From Akkermansia muciniphila (GTDB taxonomy: Bacteria > Verrucomicrobiota > Verrucomicrobiia > Verrucomicrobiales > Akkermansiaceae): 8,038 nt of DNA. The first letter of the stretch is position 1. Every line of letters starts with the position of its first letter. Positions 6,977 to 8,038 of this stretch are shown here, in pieces. The notes under the pieces are model-generated. The model searched no databases. It saw only the letters and a list, made by a program, of their open reading frames with translations, and was not told the origin of the DNA. A program made the translations under genes and the position numbers. Location of the stretch: the NCBI GenBank assembly GCA_943324575.2, contig CALPMD020000045.1, positions 1 to 8,038 of the forward strand, given 5' to 3'.

Positions 6977-7651
6977 ATGACTCAACATCTCAGCCAAATA
7001 CTCGCCAGCAATGAATCCGGCGGCCTCAGCGTCGCTTGGGACTTTCTCAACAAAGGCGGCATTTTTATGATCCCGCTAGGCATCACCTCGATCGTTGGGA
7101 TGATGGCTATCGTTTATAAATTCCTATCGCTATCCAGCAGTCGCATCATCCCCACAGCGCTAGCACTTGAAGTTTCTCAAATCCCGCAGCCTATTGCCGA
7201 AGTCCAAGCAGTAACTCTGCTCCGGAAATGGGAAGGCGGACCAAGTACTCTCGCCCGTCTCGCTACCGTGGCGCTGAAACATCGCGGTAAATCGCGCAGT
7301 GAAATCACCCACGCGGTTGAGTCTACCGCCCGCGAAGAGGTCCTCTATATGCACTCAGGCATCTCGATTCTCGATACCATTATTACCATCGCGCCGCTGC
7401 TCGGTCTTTTAGGTACCGCCTCGGGACTCGTCCAGATTTTCCAAGGCCTGGGGGACAACTCCGACCACCTCGCCATCGCCCGCGGCATCGCCGAAGCGCT
7501 CACCACCACCATTTTCGGCCTTGCGATTGCGGTTCCCTGCGTCATTGCCCACGGCTACTTCATCCGTCGTATCGAAATGCTAACTGCCCGAATGGAATCC
7601 TTGCTCTCGCATCTTTCCTCCGCCTTCGAAAAAACCAACACAAACGCCTGA
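6977..7651 (+). CDS. exbB: ExbB/TolQ-family proton channel subunit
   Basis: Inner-membrane component of the TonB motor (MotA/TolQ/ExbB family) that forms the pentameric channel around ExbD. The 224 residues contain three membrane helices: about 28-52, 128-156 and 168-194. The family core is plain: APLLGLLGTASGLVQIF at 139-155 and ARGIAEALTTTIFGLAIAVP at 168-187. T147 and one of T176-T178 correspond to the conserved channel threonines (E. coli ExbB T148 and T181). The stretch between helices 1 and 2 is the cytoplasmic loop. The length suits either ExbB or TolQ; the neighbouring TonB-like gene favours ExbB. The start ATG lies nine bases after the upstream stop and the next gene begins six bases after this one ends, so the three are almost certainly one operon. 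Confidence 0.9.
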   Translation: MTQHLSQILASNESGGLSVAWDFLNKGGIFMIPLGITSIVGMMAIVYKFLSLSSSRIIPTALALEVSQIPQPIAEVQAVTLLRKWEGGPSTLARLATVALKHRGKSRSEITHAVESTAREEVLYMHSGISILDTIITIAPLLGLLGTASGLVQIFQGLGDNSDHLAIARGIAEALTTTIFGLAIAVPCVIAHGYFIRRIEMLTARMESLLSHLSSAFEKTNTNA

Positions 7652-7657
7652 CCTACC

Positions 7658-8038
7658 ATGCGTTTCCATCGCCCCAAAACCACACGCAGCCAAGTCGCGG
7701 TCATTCCGATGATCGACATCCTTTTTGTGCTGCTCGTTTTTTTCATCGTTTCAACCGCCTTTAAAAAGCCACGGGATGTATTACACATCCAGCTGCCGAC
7801 CGTTCACGAAATCCCATCCGACACCGTGGCCGACGTGCGCTCGACCATCGCTCTTGATGCCAGTGGCCATATCACACTCGACTCACTCGCAGTACCCGAT
7901 GGCTTGCTAGAATCCTATCTCGCCGCCTATCAGAAACAAAATCCCGGGCGCAAACTTGAACTCGAAGCGGACCGCAACATCCCTCTCGAACGCCTGCTCA
8001 AAGTCTGGGATTCACTAACCAAGGCTGGCATCCAAATC
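7658..8038 (+). CDS. exbD: ExbD/TolR-family subunit, truncated by the window end
   Basis: From ATG at 7658 the frame stays open for 127 codons to the last base with no stop, so the 3' end is outside the window. A short cytoplasmic basic end (MRFHRPKTTRSQ) leads into one membrane helix at about 14-34. The signature IPMIDILFVLLVFFIV contains D20, which corresponds to the proton-carrying aspartate of ExbD (E. coli D25). The rest is a periplasmic domain containing LDASGHITLD (67-76) and LELEADRNIPLERLLKVWD (100-118), the usual ExbD/TolR pattern. A typical family member is about 130-145 residues, so only the last few residues are likely missing. It follows exbB by six bases and completes the TonB-ExbB-ExbD set. 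Confidence 0.92.
   Translation, partial: MRFHRPKTTRSQVAVIPMIDILFVLLVFFIVSTAFKKPRDVLHIQLPTVHEIPSDTVADVRSTIALDASGHITLDSLAVPDGLLESYLAAYQKQNPGRKLELEADRNIPLERLLKVWDSLTKAGIQI

Noticed and set aside
1..8038. CRISPR array, tRNA or rRNA gene, insertion sequence, attachment site or defence system
   Set aside because: Reading both strands showed no regularly spaced repeats, transposase or integrase motifs, terminal inverted repeats or RNA-gene signatures.

Overview
The window looks like chromosomal housekeeping DNA from a moderately GC-rich Gram-negative bacterium. The most likely source is the Verrucomicrobiota (Planctomycetes-Verrucomicrobia-Chlamydiae group). The reasons are the style of the TonB-like protein, the IlvB variant, an unrecognised acidic protein of a kind I associate with that group, and the near absence of Shine-Dalgarno sequences. 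No rRNA or marker gene confirms the phylum, so this is inference.

Layout. (1) Bases 1-65 hold the last codons of an unidentified plus-strand gene. (2) 144-1739 (+) encodes MurJ, the lipid II flippase. (3) 1740-1977 is a short intergenic strip with a small hairpin, a 44-codon minus-strand ORF that looks like a collapsed VapB-VapC toxin-antitoxin pair, and a perfect 16-bp palindrome just upstream of that relic. (4) On the minus strand, read from 5554 down to 1978, are ilvB and ilvN (large and small subunits of acetolactate synthase) and then an uncharacterised 384-residue acidic protein. (5) 5555-5833 is a divergent control region. (6) On the plus strand from 5834 to the window end are a TonB-like energy transducer, an ExbB/TolQ-type channel subunit and an ExbD/TolR-type subunit cut off by the window edge.

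How the genes work together. IlvB and IlvN form one enzyme, the first common step of valine, leucine and isoleucine synthesis; the small subunit gives valine feedback control. The TonB-like, ExbB and ExbD proteins form a proton-driven inner-membrane motor that energises outer-membrane transport (or, less likely, a Tol-like function). MurJ serves cell-wall synthesis and stands alone here. The genes are intact and conventional apart from the VapBC relic.

I did not find a new defence, mobile or secondary-metabolite system. The items most worth a second look are the toxin-antitoxin fossil with its operator-like palindrome, the lineage-restricted acidic protein behind ilvN, the structured linker of the TonB-like protein, the altered herbicide-site loop of IlvB, and the lack of Shine-Dalgarno motifs at every start.
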